A DNA stretch of 50,245 bases, taken from assembly GCF_900103425.1 (NCBI RefSeq), contig NZ_FMXA01000014.1, forward strand, positions 1 to 50,245, written 5' to 3'. Below are positions 41,252-49,905 of this stretch, one piece after another. Each line of letters begins with the position of its first letter. The first letter of the stretch is position 1. The notes beneath the pieces were generated by a model. That model was not told the DNA's origin and made no database searches. It worked only from the letters and a program-made list of their open reading frames with translations. This DNA is from Dialister histaminiformans. Lineage in GTDB: Bacteria; Bacillota; Negativicutes; Veillonellales; Dialisteraceae. A program made the position numbers and the translations under genes.

Positions 41252-43036
41252 CTATTCAAACATAAGAATAAACATTATATCTCCATAGTGCTGATTATAG
41301 GCAATTCTTCCCAGTGTGCTGACCTTTCTCCGGCTTCCGTCGGCTTTTATCAGGTGGAAGTTAATGGGTTTTCGCGGTCCTGGGTAGTTCCCATTCATGT
41401 CTTTAGCTCCATGACGATTTCTATACCCTTTTATTTCCATCAGAACCCGGGGAAGCTCCTCCGGAGCAATCATATCCGCCCAACGCTTCCCCATCCATGA
41501 AGAGGAGTTATTTTCATATCCATAAAGTTGTTCTGCCTCCCGGTTAGCAAATAATATCCTCCCCTGATAGTTTGCTTCACAGATAACAAGGGCTGCCGGC
41601 ATTCCATATTCCAGATCTTTGACGCTGAACCCCATATTCAATCGGTGTTCCTTTTCAAGAACGCTATTGTAACAAAAACTATTTATTCCCTTTACTCGCT
41701 TAATGTGGTATGCCGCTTTATCCGCCTTATGGAGGAGATCCATGAGACCCACGCCATGATCAGGATAAAACGCATATCCAACACTCACTGCAAATTCAAA
41801 ACTTGTCCCCTTCTGCACAAAAAAATGTTTTTTGTCTGCCCATTTCGACAATAATTCAATATGTTTCTGCGAATTACCAGGAATAAGCATTGCAAATTCA
41901 TCCCCACCCATACGGCCCGTAAGCCCATGCATTTTTTTCATGAGTGCCGTTAGTTCTCTGGCCAGAGAAACCAGAGCTCTGTCACCGGCTTCGTGCCCAT
42001 AAATGTCGTTATATACCTTATAATCATTAATATCCAGAAATACCAGAATGGCCTTATCCTGTGACCGGAGAAGATGATTAGCCTCTATTTCAAACCCACG
42101 TCGGTTATAAATCTGTGTCAATGGATCAATCACTGATTCCTTCCTCAGCACTCTGGTTTCCATGTTTAATTCTTCATTCCGAGTTCTGAGTTTTACCCAT
42201 TCATATGCCGTATATAGAACAAATCCTCCCATAGCCATAACGGTTACCCCCAGAAGCAAGATTTCCGGAGTCATCCATCCATTATGAGGCATAACCTGTA
42301 ATTCCCATCGTTGTCCCTCATAATTTTCTGTCACCGTCAATGGATAAGACAGCGGTTTATCCAGATTGGTGGTAATAACCCGGACATTTCCCCCAACTAC
42401 CTGCAGCAACCGATAATCATATCCCTGACGAGCCAGCTCTGAAATAGTTTCTGTCCTGAGCAGTTTATTTATGCTTAATATGGTAGTGACAGTACCCACA
42501 TATTTTTCTGTTCCTGCATATACTGATTTACGAATGTATATCCCGGTGTCTGCGTCAGAAATCGGAGAAGGACCGAAAAACAGGGTATCTGCCGCATTCC
42601 TATGCCCACTCATTCCGGAAACTGGCACATCCTTCAGATATAAGTCAGGCGGAGTCACATAATTACCTGCCGGGCTTATTAACCGCTGCCCTGACGGCAG
42701 TTCGAAGGCAAATAGTTCTACTACCGGATTCTGCAGTTGCAATGCCCGGGCTCCCGTATAAAAACTATCAGTTTTTCCACCTGAGTCTTTTAATATTTCC
42801 CCCAGAGAATCTGTCGTTTTTATTCCCTGCCCCAACTCCCAGGTCACATCAGACAGATAAAGTTCGGCCAGATGACGAGCATGTGCCCGACTCCCGTAAA
42901 TCGCCCCCATAAGCAACCCTATCCCAAGGAGAAAAGAAAAAACAACCGATACCAGCAGATATTGCTGCTTTTTTCGAACTGCTGCCGAAGAACCTTTTTG
43001 CTTTCTATAATCCAAATGATTCACCCCTGTTACCAT
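41252..43036 (-). CDS. Diguanylate cyclase with sensor domain and C-terminal PAS
   Basis: The roughly 594-residue protein (from ATG 43036) has a membrane anchor (about 27-47), an extracytoplasmic sensor region (about 48-257), a second TM segment (about 258-280), a GGDEF domain with MGGDEF at 377-381 and a C-terminal PAS domain (about 455-590). It would synthesise cyclic di-GMP in response to an outside signal. The PAS domain behind rather than before GGDEF is unusual. No RxxD inhibitory site precedes GGDEF. Start choice is uncertain: TTG 43015 has a better ribosome site (AGGGG) than ATG 43036; the longer frame from 43063 begins only a few bases from the predicted transcript start. Confidence 0.82.
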   Translation of the reverse strand: MVTGVNHLDYRKQKGSSAAVRKKQQYLLVSVVFSFLLGIGLLMGAIYGSRAHARHLAELYLSDVTWELGQGIKTTDSLGEILKDSGGKTDSFYTGARALQLQNPVVELFAFELPSGQRLISPAGNYVTPPDLYLKDVPVSGMSGHRNAADTLFFGPSPISDADTGIYIRKSVYAGTEKYVGTVTTILSINKLLRTETISELARQGYDYRLLQVVGGNVRVITTNLDKPLSYPLTVTENYEGQRWELQVMPHNGWMTPEILLLGVTVMAMGGFVLYTAYEWVKLRTRNEELNMETRVLRKESVIDPLTQIYNRRGFEIEANHLLRSQDKAILVFLDINDYKVYNDIYGHEAGDRALVSLARELTALMKKMHGLTGRMGGDEFAMLIPGNSQKHIELLSKWADKKHFFVQKGTSFEFAVSVGYAFYPDHGVGLMDLLHKADKAAYHIKRVKGINSFCYNSVLEKEHRLNMGFSVKDLEYGMPAALVICEANYQGRILFANREAEQLYGYENNSSSWMGKRWADMIAPEELPRVLMEIKGYRNRHGAKDMNGNYPGPRKPINFHLIKADGSRRKVSTLGRIAYNQHYGDIMFILMFE

Positions 43037-43075
43037 ACCTGTAATTATAGACACCGGCCCCAAATCTTACCTTGT

Positions 43076-43084
43076 ATCATATCA
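43076..43084 (-). promoter_or_regulatory. Extended -10 promoter of the 41252-43036 gene
   Basis: TGATATGAT on the minus strand, about 40 bases before ATG 43036. Confidence 0.45.
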
Positions 43085-43229
43085 AATCTTATCCATGCGG
43101 TCGTTCCCCGCTCTGATTAACAGACTTATCAATAAAATATGCAATCTCACTGCCCATTATTCTCCTTTTAGCACAGATTGTCAACTCCATGTAACAGAAG
43201 GAGATTCACAGCATACGCAGCTGCTTCCA

Positions 43230-43259
43230 TTGAATAAATAACTGCTCTCGTGTTATAGT
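43230..43259 (+). promoter_or_regulatory. Promoter of the 43336-44520 gene
   Basis: -35 TTGAAT (43230-43235), 18-base spacer, -10 TATAGT (43254-43259) on the plus strand. Confidence 0.65.
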
Positions 43260-43335
43260 GTGAGCAACCGATCTATGTTTTATCAGCTTATTTATATTCA
43301 TAATAATTAATATATTTGAAAGGTCTGCTTTATTT

Positions 43336-44520
43336 ATGGTCCACATTTTATATGATATTGGCGAATACAACGTTGGCTATGATATCAGCGCCTTTCTCAT
43401 GCTTTCCGTAATCCTTATTTTCCGCCTGCTTCAAATCAAAAGGAAAAGTCACTCTATGCATCTGTTAATTGCCACTACCATTCTTCTGGCTATTACCAGC
43501 CTGCTGGAAGCTTTTTCCTGTGTAATGCGAAACAATCCGCTTCTTTTTTCACCGGAGACTGGAAATCTGGTGAATTTCTCCGGATATGTACTGAACACCA
43601 CGTTAATTTACCTGGTTGTTCTGTACATTTTAAGTCTTACCGGTGTAAACAAAACACTCTCTGTTTGGCAAAAAGTGGTTTGTGCACTCCCCTATCTGTT
43701 TCTTACTACTATTTTCCTGCTTCCATGGACCAGACACTGGATTTTTTACATGACTCCTGACGGGCAATTCCATCATGGCCCATTGGTATGGTTTGCTGAT
43801 AATTATCTGTATATCTATATGGCATTCAGTTTCCTTGTTGTCCTGTTTCATCGCAAGCATTTCTCCCTCCTTTCCTGGATTTTCCTGCTGCTTATGTGCT
43901 TTATCTATGGAACGTGTAACTTACTGGACATCTACTATCCTTATCTTAAAATTTCCAACTTTTTGTGGGCCCTTATTCTTATCATTGCTTCTCTCCAACT
44001 GGATCATGATTCCGCAGAAAAAACCATCAGGCAATGGCAGCTGACCAGCTGGACTGACAATCTATCCGGGCTAAAAAATAGAGATGGGCTGGATGCAGAT
44101 ACAGCGCAACTTATTCATCATCCGCTGTTTGTGGCTATGCTGGATATTGATTTCTTTAAAGAATTTAATGATGAAGCAGGCCATGCTGCCGGAGATCTGG
44201 TTATAAAACAGGCTGCCAGTCATATGAAACATGTCTTTGGCAATTCTGCCTATCGTATTGGCGGTGATGAATTCCTTGTCATTTTTAAGGGAAATTTAAC
44301 TATATTCAATGCCAAATTGACCCAGCTCGAACAGCTGACTCAGTCTATTTCCATTGAAAACATAACCAGAAAGGTTAATTTCAGCATTGGACAATGCTAT
44401 GGAACCCCTCGAACCACGGAAGCGCTGTATAAAATGATTCGCCTGGCAGATATTTCTCTCTACGATGCCAAACAATCCGGTCGTGGACGCATGGGTAAGC
44501 TAATGGTTTTAAAAACATAA
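43336..44520 (+). CDS. Diguanylate cyclase with seven-TM-type N-terminal membrane domain
   Basis: The 394-residue protein has about six to seven TM segments (residues 15-220), resembling the histidine-kinase 7TM or MASE sensor modules, followed by a GGDEF domain with IGGDEF at 308-313. The DLDxF-type metal motif reads LDIDFFKEFND (about 269-279), so the cyclase should be active. There is no RxxD inhibitory site. The ribosome site AAAGG is unusually far (about 12 bases) from the ATG. It is convergent with the MoaF-related gene across a perfect terminator. Confidence 0.85.
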   Translation: MVHILYDIGEYNVGYDISAFLMLSVILIFRLLQIKRKSHSMHLLIATTILLAITSLLEAFSCVMRNNPLLFSPETGNLVNFSGYVLNTTLIYLVVLYILSLTGVNKTLSVWQKVVCALPYLFLTTIFLLPWTRHWIFYMTPDGQFHHGPLVWFADNYLYIYMAFSFLVVLFHRKHFSLLSWIFLLLMCFIYGTCNLLDIYYPYLKISNFLWALILIIASLQLDHDSAEKTIRQWQLTSWTDNLSGLKNRDGLDADTAQLIHHPLFVAMLDIDFFKEFNDEAGHAAGDLVIKQAASHMKHVFGNSAYRIGGDEFLVIFKGNLTIFNAKLTQLEQLTQSISIENITRKVNFSIGQCYGTPRTTEALYKMIRLADISLYDAKQSGRGRMGKLMVLKT

Positions 44521-44561
44521 GCCCTGTGGGATTTTATTTTCCTGGGCATGAAGTTACATAA

Positions 44562-44602
44562 AACTCCTGATATACCGAAAAACTAATGGTATATCAGGAG
44601 TT
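44562..44602. terminator. Bidirectional terminator
   Basis: AACTCCTGATATACC (44562-44576) pairs perfectly with GGTATATCAGGAGTT (44588-44602), between convergent genes; T-rich tracts follow on both strands. Confidence 0.85.
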
Positions 44603-44650
44603 CTTGATTTTATATTTTATCCTGCTGTATCGACAGGTACATTTCTGCCT

Positions 44651-44980
44651 TTATCTGATTTCAAAGGTTCCTTTATGAAAAATGGATGCTCTGCCACCGC
44701 GTCCCTTTTCATCATTCCAGGTCATGAATGCGAGCACTTTATTAGAATTGAAATTCAGAATCTGCGATACTACGACACCTGTTTCTTCCACCCAATTGAC
44801 ATAAAAAATCTTATCGCTTACTTCTTCTACTTCATAGTGTTCTCTCCCAGATGGAGCGAGGCTTTTATCACTGGTTGGAATCCACTGCAGTACATCCTTT
44901 TCCGGGTATACAATATCAAAAGCAAAGCCGGATTCATAATGCACAGAAACTTTCTTATTTTTTACATAATCAAAAAACAT
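44651..44980 (-). CDS. MoaF-related protein
   Basis: The 109-residue protein resembles the MoaF-related (calycin-like) family: a small beta-barrel with the EEVSDKIFYVNWVEETGVVVSQI block (about 51-73), followed by FNSNKVLAFMTW. MoaF is associated with monoamine and aromatic-compound metabolism but its activity is uncertain. AAAGGAG lies upstream of the ATG. The gene follows the MBL-like gene by 46 bases, and both diverge from a LysR regulator, so they are probably its targets. Confidence 0.6.
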   Translation of the reverse strand: MFFDYVKNKKVSVHYESGFAFDIVYPEKDVLQWIPTSDKSLAPSGREHYEVEEVSDKIFYVNWVEETGVVVSQILNFNSNKVLAFMTWNDEKGRGGRASIFHKGTFEIR

Positions 44981-45026
44981 AATATATTGCTCCTTTCTAA
45001 TCCAATCATTTTACTTTATGTGACAA

Positions 45027-45836
45027 TCAGCCCCACTGCAATTCTCCCATAAGTACTTTAGCCCCCAGTTCTACTACCCCTTTATTTTCTCTGTCCGGAT
45101 AATCCGCAAGCAGAAAATCTGTCAATTCTCTGCTGTTTTCTGCCCTGGAAATTCCATCTATTGCATTCTTCAGATATTCCCGGGTATGTTTAAGTGCTTC
45201 CGTATCAAAGGTACCATTTTCGACAGCATGTGATGGAATCAGAATTTCAGGATGTAATGCGTCCAATACATCCAGGCGCTTAATCCATGCCTCCAGCTTC
45301 TCTCTGGACCCTGTATCAGCCAGGAATACATGAATTTCATTAAAAGTATCTATGCCTCCCAGCAGTACCCGATTCTTTTCATCCCAGAGATTTATCCGTC
45401 CATTCTCTCCGCTAAATATAAAGGGAACTCCAAGAAAATCTATCGGCCCCTTCTCCATAGCCTTAGGAATTACAGGATTAACTGGTGCATCTTCTTTAAG
45501 AACATTTTTCCATGCGTCCAGTTTGCCAGACAATGAGGTACAAATCTTATCCACTGTTTCCTGCGAAGCATAGGCTATGACCTCTGGAAATTCCCTTATC
45601 ACCGTTTCAAGTCCAAAATAATAATCCGGATCGAAGTGGGTAATAAAGATCTTATCCAGAATCAGTCCTTTTTCCTTAATCCAATAGGAAACCTTCTTGG
45701 CTGCCGATTGGGTAAAGCCAGTATTAACCAGTACCGCATGTCCATCTTTTTCAAGGACTGCCATAGTTACAAAAAAACTTACTGCATCGTTAAAAAACAC
45801 ATGCAATGTATAATCATTTAACTGGAATGTTTTCAT
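45027..45836 (-). CDS. MBL-fold hydrolase-like protein with altered metal motif
   Basis: The 269-residue protein has the metallo-beta-lactamase fold (VNTGFTQ near 38-44 in place of DTG; LLGGID in place of GD; IPSHA near the C-terminus). The metal-binding HxHxDH motif is changed to HFDPDY at about residues 67-72 (counting from ATG 45836), with Asp in place of the second His and Tyr for the last His, so zinc binding is doubtful. Substrate is unknown. ATG 45836 is preferred because GGGGGG lies eight bases upstream; ATG 45842 is directly against it. The gene is divergent from the LysR gene across a clear inverted-repeat operator. Confidence 0.78.
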   Translation of the reverse strand: MKTFQLNDYTLHVFFNDAVSFFVTMAVLEKDGHAVLVNTGFTQSAAKKVSYWIKEKGLILDKIFITHFDPDYYFGLETVIREFPEVIAYASQETVDKICTSLSGKLDAWKNVLKEDAPVNPVIPKAMEKGPIDFLGVPFIFSGENGRINLWDEKNRVLLGGIDTFNEIHVFLADTGSREKLEAWIKRLDVLDALHPEILIPSHAVENGTFDTEALKHTREYLKNAIDGISRAENSRELTDFLLADYPDRENKGVVELGAKVLMGELQWG

Positions 45837-45857
45837 ATTCATCCCCCCTTTGGCTCT

Positions 45858-45863
45858 ATTATA
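45858..45863 (-). promoter_or_regulatory. Possible -10 of the MBL-like/MoaF operon
   Basis: TATAAT on the minus strand, about 25 bases before the start codon, next to the operator; -35 is poor, as expected of an activator-dependent promoter. Confidence 0.4.
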
Positions 45864-45872
45864 AAATGAACT

Positions 45873-45898
45873 AAATTTATGCGGAATTTCATAAATTT
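45873..45898. promoter_or_regulatory. Probable LysR operator
   Basis: AAATTTATG (45873-45881) and CATAAATTT (45890-45898) are perfect nine-base arms with an eight-base centre; it contains the T-N11-A pattern typical of LysR regulators and lies in the divergent region, at about -35 for the MBL-like gene. Confidence 0.65.
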
Positions 45899-45919
45899 AA
45901 ATCCGTATTAAGTAAAAGC

Positions 45920-45947
45920 TTTACGCCAGCTTATATACTGGTATAAT
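45920..45947 (+). promoter_or_regulatory. Promoter of the lysR gene
   Basis: TTTACG (45920-45925), 16-base spacer, TATAAT (45942-45947) with TGG in front (extended -10). A GTAAA-AGC-TTTAC inverted repeat (45912-45924) overlaps the -35. Confidence 0.65.
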
Positions 45948-45968
45948 AAAAACAGGAGTACAGAATTG

Positions 45969-45991
45969 TCTGACCCCATATATTGGTCAGA
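45969..45991 (+). other. Hairpin in the lysR leader
   Basis: TCTGACC (45969-45975) pairs with GGTCAGA (45985-45991), downstream of the promoter and about 70 bases before the start. It could slow transcription or affect message stability; no T-run follows. Confidence 0.35.
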
Positions 45992-46058
45992 TTCTTCCAG
46001 GATGAATATGGCAACAATCCGGATAGAGATATCATTTTTCTTCAAACAAGGAGACATT

Positions 46059-46916
46059 ATGAACGATCGCCAGTTATCTTCTTTTATTGAAACGGCCAAA
46101 CTAGGAAGTTTTTCAAAAGCCGCTTCTGTATTATTCATCTCCCCGGCGGCACTTATTCAGCAAATTAATCTTCTGGAACGTGATTTGGGTTTTCCCCTGT
46201 TTAACAGGACCAATCACGGAGTAACGCTTACGGAAAACGGAGTCCATTTTCTAACCAGTGCTAAAAAAATAATTTCTCTGTATGAAGAGGCCAGATACTA
46301 TGGCTTAAATAATGATAAGAATCAACACTACCATATACGGGTTGCACTACCAGAGGAAGGGTTGCCTACCCGTTTCCTGTGCGCTTTCCGGAAATTTCGC
46401 CAGGAATACCCCCAGAGTGAAATCATGTTTCCTTTCTTCCCTTTTTCCACCCATCTGAAAGCGATTGCCAATGGAGATGTAGATTTAAGTATCGCAGCAG
46501 AATATCGTCCGGAATACATAAAGAACCTCACATTTATTCCACTTATGAGAGATACCTATTCGTTTCTGATGAGGGAAGAGAATCCTTTGTCCCGCTTACC
46601 TATTATCCATAAAGAAGACCTTCGGAATCAACATATCATCACCGGCCATTACGATGGCATTGCTCAGCCTTTCAAGGATGCATTGCCATCTTATGCTGAA
46701 ATTGAGGAACTGGATAATGCTTATAATACAGAAACCCGGTTCCAAAGCTATTACCGAGATGTCCTGACCATCATCCATTCCTCATGGGCCAATAATTTTA
46801 AGCCATATTTTCATGTAGTCCCTTCTGACATTGATGCAGGAAATATTGGTATTTACTGTGCTAAATCTCCAAGCAAAGGTGTTAAGGCACTGGTGAAGCT
46901 TCTGGCTGACATTTAA
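46059..46916 (+). CDS. LysR-family transcriptional regulator
   Basis: This 285-residue regulator has an N-terminal winged helix-turn-helix (about 1-60; FIETAKLGSFSKAASVLFIS then ALIQQINLLERDLGFPLFNR) and a LysR-type effector-binding domain (about 88-285). AAGGAGA precedes ATG 46059 and excludes the longer frame from 45966. LysR proteins typically control the divergent neighbour with a small-molecule co-inducer; here that is the MBL-like/MoaF-related pair. The inducer is unknown. Confidence 0.9.
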   Translation: MNDRQLSSFIETAKLGSFSKAASVLFISPAALIQQINLLERDLGFPLFNRTNHGVTLTENGVHFLTSAKKIISLYEEARYYGLNNDKNQHYHIRVALPEEGLPTRFLCAFRKFRQEYPQSEIMFPFFPFSTHLKAIANGDVDLSIAAEYRPEYIKNLTFIPLMRDTYSFLMREENPLSRLPIIHKEDLRNQHIITGHYDGIAQPFKDALPSYAEIEELDNAYNTETRFQSYYRDVLTIIHSSWANNFKPYFHVVPSDIDAGNIGIYCAKSPSKGVKALVKLLADI

Positions 46917-46994
46917 TCGATTGGCAGGTATTTTTACCTATACCGAAATCTTCGCCCCATTTCGGATGATCTGCTGGCCCTGCTTTTACATATT

Positions 46995-47043
46995 AAAACG
47001 CAGACTGAATTCTTTATGAACCATCCATTTCAGTCTGCGTTTT
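46995..47043. terminator. Bidirectional terminator
   Basis: AAAACGCAGACTGAA (46995-47009) pairs perfectly with TTCAGTCTGCGTTTT (47029-47043), between the convergent lysR gene and the GGDEF gene. Confidence 0.9.
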
Positions 47044-47095
47044 TGCTGCTTTTATACAGCCCCAATACTACATACCCGCTTCTACAACAGCACGA

Positions 47096-49195
47096 TTATT
47101 TTTTCTCTTCTGCTGAGCGATAATAATTTAACTTATCCTGATACATTCGATTATCAGCAATGCGTACCAACTCATTGGATGAACTGTCTGGGAATTCACT
47201 GCGGCTGGAAACTCCAACAGATACGGATATGCGGGGATTGAATGCGCCTTTCCAGTTATTCATCTGATCCAGTAAAGACTGGTGTAAAAGCAGGCGTTGC
47301 CTATCGTCTACCTGCATCAACGCGACAAACTCGTCTCCCCCTACACGATACCCCTGAAAAAATGGAAGTTTCTCTTTGGATTCATCCTTTAAATTCATCA
47401 GAAATTTTGCCATGGTTTTAATTAATTCATCTCCTGCTGCATGGCCCAGGGTATCATTAGCCTTTTTTAATCCATTAATATCAAATACAGCGACCGCAAA
47501 TTGCTCACTATGCACATGCTCTTCCTCCAACAACTTTTCTTCATAGGCTCTGCGATTTGGCAGACCTGTCAGAAAATCTATGGAAGCCATGCGTTCTGCT
47601 GCTTCTTTTTGCCGATTTCTGAAGATAATAGTTCCAACCAGAGCGGTAAGCACACCGGTCCCAATAATCGCTATCACTATAACTTTCCCATAATTATGCT
47701 GTACATAATATGCAAATCCAGGCGTAAATGCTTCATCCGTATGCTTCAAAAGTGAATCTGCAATATTACTGTCTCCCCATAATTCCCCCATTCGACTCAT
47801 CGTCAAAAACAGAGGATGATTATCCGGATTTACCGCAATGGTTAAATCTTCAGAATCCTCCAGACTGGTAACCTGAAGATCATTATTCTGGATATACAGA
47901 GAAATAAAGTACGGATCTACCACAGCAGCCCCGGCATCTCCATTTTCCACAGCTTCTATCAAAGCTTCTGGCGATTCAAAATATTTAATCTTATGCCCGG
48001 GGAAAAATTGCCTGATATACTTTTCCTGCGGAGGCAATGATTTTACCACAGCAAAAAGGGTATCCTGATTTAAAGGCTCTCCATTACGACTAAGAACATA
48101 CATCTTCATCCGTACTACATTAGGGGTAAGTAATATATGTTTATTTTCCGCTTCCCACGGAGTATCGTAAATGGGAATCGCAGCATCAAGTTTATGTTCC
48201 TGTAAATCCTTGATCAGCTGTTGCATATCCTGATAAGGAATATAAGTTACAGGCACATTTAAATTAAATTTTCTAAACCCGTAATTGATTAAATCTTTGA
48301 ACATCCCCCGAGCCTGTCCATCAGGACCGGTAGAAATAAAAGGAACCATCGTATCTATATATCCAATTCGAATTGTTCCATGTCTTTTAAACCAGGCTTT
48401 CTGCTCAGTCGTCAGGACAATACTTTCTGAGTTTTTCAGGATATACTTTTCTTTCAAATGCGCTTTAAAATCAGGGATATATGTGCTAATCATGGACAGC
48501 CCCTCATTAGTCTCTTTAAGAAGATCCGGTCGTTTCTTAGATACGGCGACATAGGAATTATCTGTACCAAAGCGCAACACAGGAATCACATTTCCCTTAA
48601 CGGTATCCAGCCTGGCAGTAAAGTCTGCCAATGCATCCACTTCTCCACGCCTTAATGCCACAATACGAGATTCATAATCACTATATTCAACAATCTTAAG
48701 ATTCAGTCCATGCTCTTTATTCCATTGACGGAGCTGGCTGGCCACAGTGGTATCTTTACCAACTCCAATACGTTTTCCACGAAAATCCTCCATGCGCTGA
48801 TATCGGTCTTCCTGGCCGTTTGGCACAAACAGGTAATAGGCCAAACTCCGTAGAGGAAAAACAGAAAAATCATACAATTTAGCCCTTTCTGGCGTATAGG
48901 AAACATTATCCATTATATCAATTCTTCCTGCTGCCAGATCCCCCAGCAATTCAGACCAGGTTCGGTATACATAAACATATCTCCAGTTATTGAAAGAAGC
49001 AAGCATCCTCATATATTCATATGTATATCCCGACTTATGAATCCTGGCGGGATTGCCCTTATAATTTTTAGGTATAGCATAGCCAATGCGAACAATTTTT
49101 GGGGCAGGTTCTGCTGCATGTGATAGGTCAACAATAAAAGACACATTCAGAACCAATGCTAAAAGGACAAATAAACGCAGGGGGAATGCAGGCAT
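47096..49195 (-). CDS. Diguanylate cyclase with tandem periplasmic solute-binding domains
   Basis: The 699-residue protein carries a signal peptide (cleavage near HAAE, about 28), two SBP_bac_3-type solute-binding domains (about 33-255 and 275-500), one TM segment (about 517-538) and a cytoplasmic GGDEF domain with VGGDEF at 618-623. The metal motif reads FDINGLKKANDTLGH. No RxxD site precedes the GGDEF motif. The solute-binding part is like that of amino-acid or polar-ligand sensors (e.g. BvgS-type Venus flytrap pairs), so a ligand-regulated c-di-GMP synthase is likely. RBS is AGAGGG before ATG 49195. Confidence 0.9.
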   Translation of the reverse strand: MPAFPLRLFVLLALVLNVSFIVDLSHAAEPAPKIVRIGYAIPKNYKGNPARIHKSGYTYEYMRMLASFNNWRYVYVYRTWSELLGDLAAGRIDIMDNVSYTPERAKLYDFSVFPLRSLAYYLFVPNGQEDRYQRMEDFRGKRIGVGKDTTVASQLRQWNKEHGLNLKIVEYSDYESRIVALRRGEVDALADFTARLDTVKGNVIPVLRFGTDNSYVAVSKKRPDLLKETNEGLSMISTYIPDFKAHLKEKYILKNSESIVLTTEQKAWFKRHGTIRIGYIDTMVPFISTGPDGQARGMFKDLINYGFRKFNLNVPVTYIPYQDMQQLIKDLQEHKLDAAIPIYDTPWEAENKHILLTPNVVRMKMYVLSRNGEPLNQDTLFAVVKSLPPQEKYIRQFFPGHKIKYFESPEALIEAVENGDAGAAVVDPYFISLYIQNNDLQVTSLEDSEDLTIAVNPDNHPLFLTMSRMGELWGDSNIADSLLKHTDEAFTPGFAYYVQHNYGKVIVIAIIGTGVLTALVGTIIFRNRQKEAAERMASIDFLTGLPNRRAYEEKLLEEEHVHSEQFAVAVFDINGLKKANDTLGHAAGDELIKTMAKFLMNLKDESKEKLPFFQGYRVGGDEFVALMQVDDRQRLLLHQSLLDQMNNWKGAFNPRISVSVGVSSRSEFPDSSSNELVRIADNRMYQDKLNYYRSAEEKK

Positions 49196-49239
49196 AAATA
49201 TCCCTCTTTCAATAAAACCTACATGTAAATATATCTACA

Positions 49240-49252
49240 ACTTAAATTAAGT
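49240..49252. repeat. Palindrome at the -10 of the SBP-GGDEF gene
   Basis: ACTTAA-A-TTAAGT is a perfect six-base palindrome with one centre base that overlaps the edge of the -10 box; possible operator. Confidence 0.4.
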
Positions 49253-49278
49253 GTAACATGCTTATTGTTGCTTGTAAA
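49250..49278 (-). promoter_or_regulatory. Promoter of the SBP-GGDEF gene
   Basis: -35 TTTACA (49273-49278), 17-base spacer, -10 TACACT (49250-49255) on the minus strand; leader about 48 bases. Confidence 0.6.
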
Positions 49279-49411
49279 TTTATAAGACTCTTTAAAAAAC
49301 ATATGATAACAATACTTTGTCTTCGCGCCTCACCAGGCCTTCGCATTTTCCCTTTGTATCCTTTTACTATTTTACCTACATAGGCACCTGGCCTGGGAGT
49401 TACCAAGATTG

Positions 49412-49444
49412 CCAAATAAAAAAGACACCGTTTCAGGTGTCTCT
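49412..49444 (-). terminator. Rho-independent terminator ending the structured-RNA region
   Basis: AGACACC (49423-49429) pairs with GGTGTCT (49436-49442) and is followed on the minus strand by TTTTTTATTT. No protein gene lies upstream on that strand within the window, so it would end a transcript from the repeat-rich region. Confidence 0.75.
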
Positions 49445-49495
49445 TTTGTGATGCATAGAATATGGAGTTTTATCTGCCGGCCGCAATATCCTTTG

Positions 49496-49514
49496 GGAAA
49501 TCCTCCGGATTTCC
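49496..49514. repeat. Short perfect inverted repeat
   Basis: GGAAATCC (49496-49503) and GGATTTCC (49507-49514) with a three-base loop; part of the hairpin-rich region. Confidence 0.6.
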
Positions 49515-49535
49515 TGTTTTACGGTCTGAAAACAT

Positions 49536-49569
49536 ACAGCTTCCAGAGAATGAATCCTCTGGAAGCTGT
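49536..49569. repeat. Perfect 13-bp inverted repeat
   Basis: ACAGCTTCCAGAG (49536-49548) pairs with CTCTGGAAGCTGT (49557-49569) with an eight-base loop and no T-run. It abuts the 5S-like 3' part. Confidence 0.75.
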
Positions 49570-49605
49570 CCCCTCCCAGGACTTCCCAGCAAGTACTTTC
49601 GGCCC
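49565..49605 (-). pseudogene. 5S rRNA 3'-half-like segment
   Basis: The minus strand reads GGGCCGAAAGTACTTGCTGG then GAAGTCCTGGGAGGGGACAGC, resembling the helix IV/V and 3' part of Firmicutes 5S rRNA (CCGAAAGTACTTGGTGGGAG, then CCTGGGAGGATAG). The matching 5' part is not adjacent. Confidence 0.5.
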
Positions 49606-49752
49606 CATTTGGGAAATCGGAGACGATTTCAGCCTGCCTGCTGCTTCACTGCTGGTAAATCCGATGCCAGGCGTAACCTTTTACAGCCCGTCACCGAATT
49701 TACCAGCATTCAGCGCATACAGACTAAACTCACTCCGATTTTCTCAAATGGG
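49604..49752. repeat. Large nested inverted repeat
   Basis: Outer arms CCCATTTGGGAAATCGGAG (49604-49622) and CTCCGATT/TTCTCAAATGGG (49733-49752) pair imperfectly; inner arms TGCTGGTAAATCCG (49650-49663) and CGAATTTACCAGCA (49695-49708) pair with one wobble. Confidence 0.7.
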
Positions 49753-49902
49753 TGTGTTTTACATTTCTCTAATATTTCACGGTCGCCAGCCGTAGCTGCC
49801 TACAGGCTGACACCGGAGTTATCCGGCTTCAGCCATATCTGAGACAAACTAGCCTCAATTTCCTCAAATGGGTGTGTTTTACGTTTTTCTAACAACTCAC
49901 GG
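49716..49902. repeat. Pair of direct repeats 120 bases apart
   Basis: Copies centred on CTCAAATGGGTGTGTTTTAC at 49743-49762 and 49863-49882 are alike over about 60-80 bases, including TTTCTCTAA / TTTTTCTAA and TCACGGT, exactly one 120-base period, close to the 5S rRNA length. Confidence 0.7.
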
Positions 49903-49905
49903 TTA

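Noticed and set aside
49409-49842. Two overlapping plus-strand frames of about 126 codons
   Set aside because: They cross the terminator and inverted repeats, have no ribosome site, and the translation resembles no family.
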